Positions 62,791 to 64,000 of a stretch of DNA of 64,000 nucleotides are shown one piece after another. Positions within the stretch are counted from its first letter, which is position 1. Each line of letters starts with the position of its first letter. This stretch comes from Micropruina glycogenica. Lineage in GTDB: Bacteria; Actinomycetota; Actinomycetes; Propionibacteriales; Propionibacteriaceae. The DNA lies in the NCBI RefSeq assembly GCF_900289045.1, contig NZ_LT985188.1, positions 124,001-188,000 of the forward strand, read 5' to 3'. The notes below the pieces were generated by a model. The model did not search any database. It was not told the DNA's origin and worked only from the letters and a program-made list of their open reading frames with translations. Made by a program: the position numbers and the translations under genes.

Positions 62791-64000
62791 TCCTCCGTGG
62801 TCGGCTCGGACGCCGGCCACGGGGCGATCGGATTGCCGATCCAACGGGTCTTGTCAGGTACGGATTCACCGCGCATGACCAGCGATACCGGGCCGATCGT
62901 AGCGTGTCGTCCGATGGTGGCCGCGGGCAGAATCACACTGTTGGGGCCCAGTGTCGCGCCCGCCCGCAGGGTGACGGTGTCCATGCTGAGCACCCGGTCG
63001 TGAAACAGGTGGGTCTGCACCACACAGCCGGCGTTCACGGTCACGCCGGCGCGCAGGTCGATCAGGTCGGCCTCGGGCAACCAGTAGGTCTCGCACCACA
63101 CGCCCTCGCCCACCTTGGCGCCCATGGTGCGAAACCACGCGTTCAGCGCGGGCGTACCCATGGTGGGGTGCGCGAACCACGGCGCGGCCAGCAGTTCGAC
63201 GAACATGTCGGCCAGCTCGTTGCGCCACACCAGCGAGCTCCACAGCGGGTGGTCCGACGGCTTCAGCCTGCCCAGCAGCACCCATTTGGCGATGGACGCC
63301 GACGCTGCCGCCAGCACTCCGCCCACCGCGAGCACCACCCCGGACGCCAATGCGGCAAGCCACCAACCGACGCCGGCCAACGCCACCACTGCCGCGACGC
63401 ACACCAAAGTGAGCGTCACCAGGGTCAGCGGGGCGAGCAGCCGGCACAGCTCGACGCCGGCCCGGGCCAGCTTCAGCGCCGTGGTGGGGGCGTAGGTGCG
63501 TGAGGTGTCGGCGTTGCCTGCGGTGCGGCGCAGCTTGGTGGGCGGCGAGCCGATCCAGGACGTCCCTCGCTTGGCCCGCGCCCTGGCCGGGGCCGCCGAC
63601 AACACCGCGACCAGCCCACCCTTGGGCACCTTGCGGCCCGGGGCGGCCATGCCCGAGTTGCCGACGAAGGCGTGCTTGCCGATGCGCACCTCTTCGATGC
63701 GCAGCCAGCCGCCGCCCAGCTCGTAGCCACCGATCAGGGTGTCGTCGGCCAGAAACGCCCCGTCGGCGACGGTGACCAGCTTGGGAATCATCAGCGTGGT
63801 GCTCGCTTCGACCTCGTGGCCGATGGTGGCGCCCAGGCTGCGCAGCCAGGCCGGGGTGGCGAAGCTCGAATACAACGGAAACAACCAGGTGCGGGCCTCG
63901 TCGAGCACTCGGATCGTCGACCAGGCCTGCCACGAGATGCGTGACTGCACCGGGTGATGCCCGGCCACCAGGCCGATGCCGAGCAACCGCACCAGCACCC
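62787..64000 (-). CDS. Pls/PosA-type synthetase, C-terminal portion (partial)
   Basis: The gene runs off the window on its 5' side, so only the last 400 or so residues are seen. These hold hexapeptide-repeat segments typical of a left-handed beta helix (GATIGHEVEAST, DGAFLADDTLIGGYELGGG, GKHAFVGNSGM and, near the end, AGATLGPNSVILPAATIGRHATIGP) flanking several membrane helices (about 205-265). This recalls the terminal domain of Pls/PosA non-ribosomal peptide synthetase-like proteins, related to epsilon-poly-lysine synthetase. The adenylation and carrier domains would lie outside. The 3' end overlaps the M1 peptidase start. Confidence 0.78.
   Translation of the reverse strand, partial: VLVRLLGIGLVAGHHPVQSRISWQAWSTIRVLDEARTWLFPLYSSFATPAWLRSLGATIGHEVEASTTLMIPKLVTVADGAFLADDTLIGGYELGGGWLRIEEVRIGKHAFVGNSGMAAPGRKVPKGGLVAVLSAAPARARAKRGTSWIGSPPTKLRRTAGNADTSRTYAPTTALKLARAGVELCRLLAPLTLVTLTLVCVAAVVALAGVGWWLAALASGVVLAVGGVLAAASASIAKWVLLGRLKPSDHPLWSSLVWRNELADMFVELLAAPWFAHPTMGTPALNAWFRTMGAKVGEGVWCETYWLPEADLIDLRAGVTVNAGCVVQTHLFHDRVLSMDTVTLRAGATLGPNSVILPAATIGRHATIGPVSLVMRGESVPDKTRWIGNPIAPWPASEPTTEE

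Overview
The window is high-GC DNA from an actinobacterium. Four things point there: a dnaK-grpE-dnaJ-hspR operon and a clpB gene that both carry HspR boxes (HAIR elements), many leaderless genes in which a TANNNT -10 hexamer lies 6-8 bases before the start codon, frequent GTG starts, and actinobacteria-restricted families (DUF3151, class E sortase, CGNR regulator). Finding dnaK/hspR, DedA, fba, DUF3151, purA, trmH, pyrE and clpB within one 40 kb stretch recalls the gene neighbourhood of Mycobacterium. The intergenic repeat style suggests a Propionibacteriaceae-like organism, but that last step is a guess.

Layout. 1-5.2 kb: a two-component pair (kinase cut by the edge), two late cobalamin genes (cobS, cobU), acylphosphatase, a CsbD stress protein, a YbaK-type deacylase and a CBS-pair protein. 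5.3-12 kb: cystathionine gamma-synthase, proline dehydrogenase, two HAD phosphatases, dimethylargininase, an alpha/beta hydrolase and a membrane-anchored Pro/Thr-rich protein. 12.1-16.4 kb: the HspR-controlled chaperone operon. 16.4-24.8 kb: a protealysin-like M4 protease fused to an emfourin-like inhibitor domain, fdhD, a sugar porter/fructokinase pair and an alkyltransferase-like protein fused to a helix-hairpin-helix domain. 25-36 kb: a beta-galactosidase C-terminal piece coupled to malic enzyme, an OmpA-type lipoprotein, clpB, a TauE exporter, a K+ channel with two RCK domains and its small membrane partner. 36-45.5 kb: a spermidine-synthase-like gene, a 1,368 bp insertion sequence, sortase, pyrE, LemA, an AraC/VOC pair, DedA, a SpoU methyltransferase and fba. 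45.5-50 kb: an IS110 element, amylosucrase and an Acg-like protein. 50-58.7 kb: DUF3151, purA, a DMT exporter with a divergent CGNR regulator, a methyltransferase, purD, a frameshifted membrane gene and purB. 59-64 kb: a DUF3048 lipoprotein, an HSL-type esterase, an M1 peptidase and the C-terminal part of a Pls/PosA-type synthetase (cut by the edge).

The most informative item is the IS110 element at about 45534-46927. Its non-coding end holds short sequences matching all four expected guides of a bridge RNA (left and right target, left and right donor), in the order known from IS621 and with a CT core. Removing the element rebuilds a GGTCGAG-CTTGTCGAGACC repeat, a motif dispersed elsewhere in the window. 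The window is also rich in structured repeats: 33 bp palindromes, a 104 bp element with palindromic ends (two copies), GGGACGGTTCT palindromes and a 23 bp tandem array, CCACTTTCG hairpins, a nested inverted repeat between two leaderless promoters, and REP-like CCCGGCG hairpins. Three of the six purine or pyrimidine steps of general interest here (purA, purB, purD) plus pyrE lie in the window but not in one operon.
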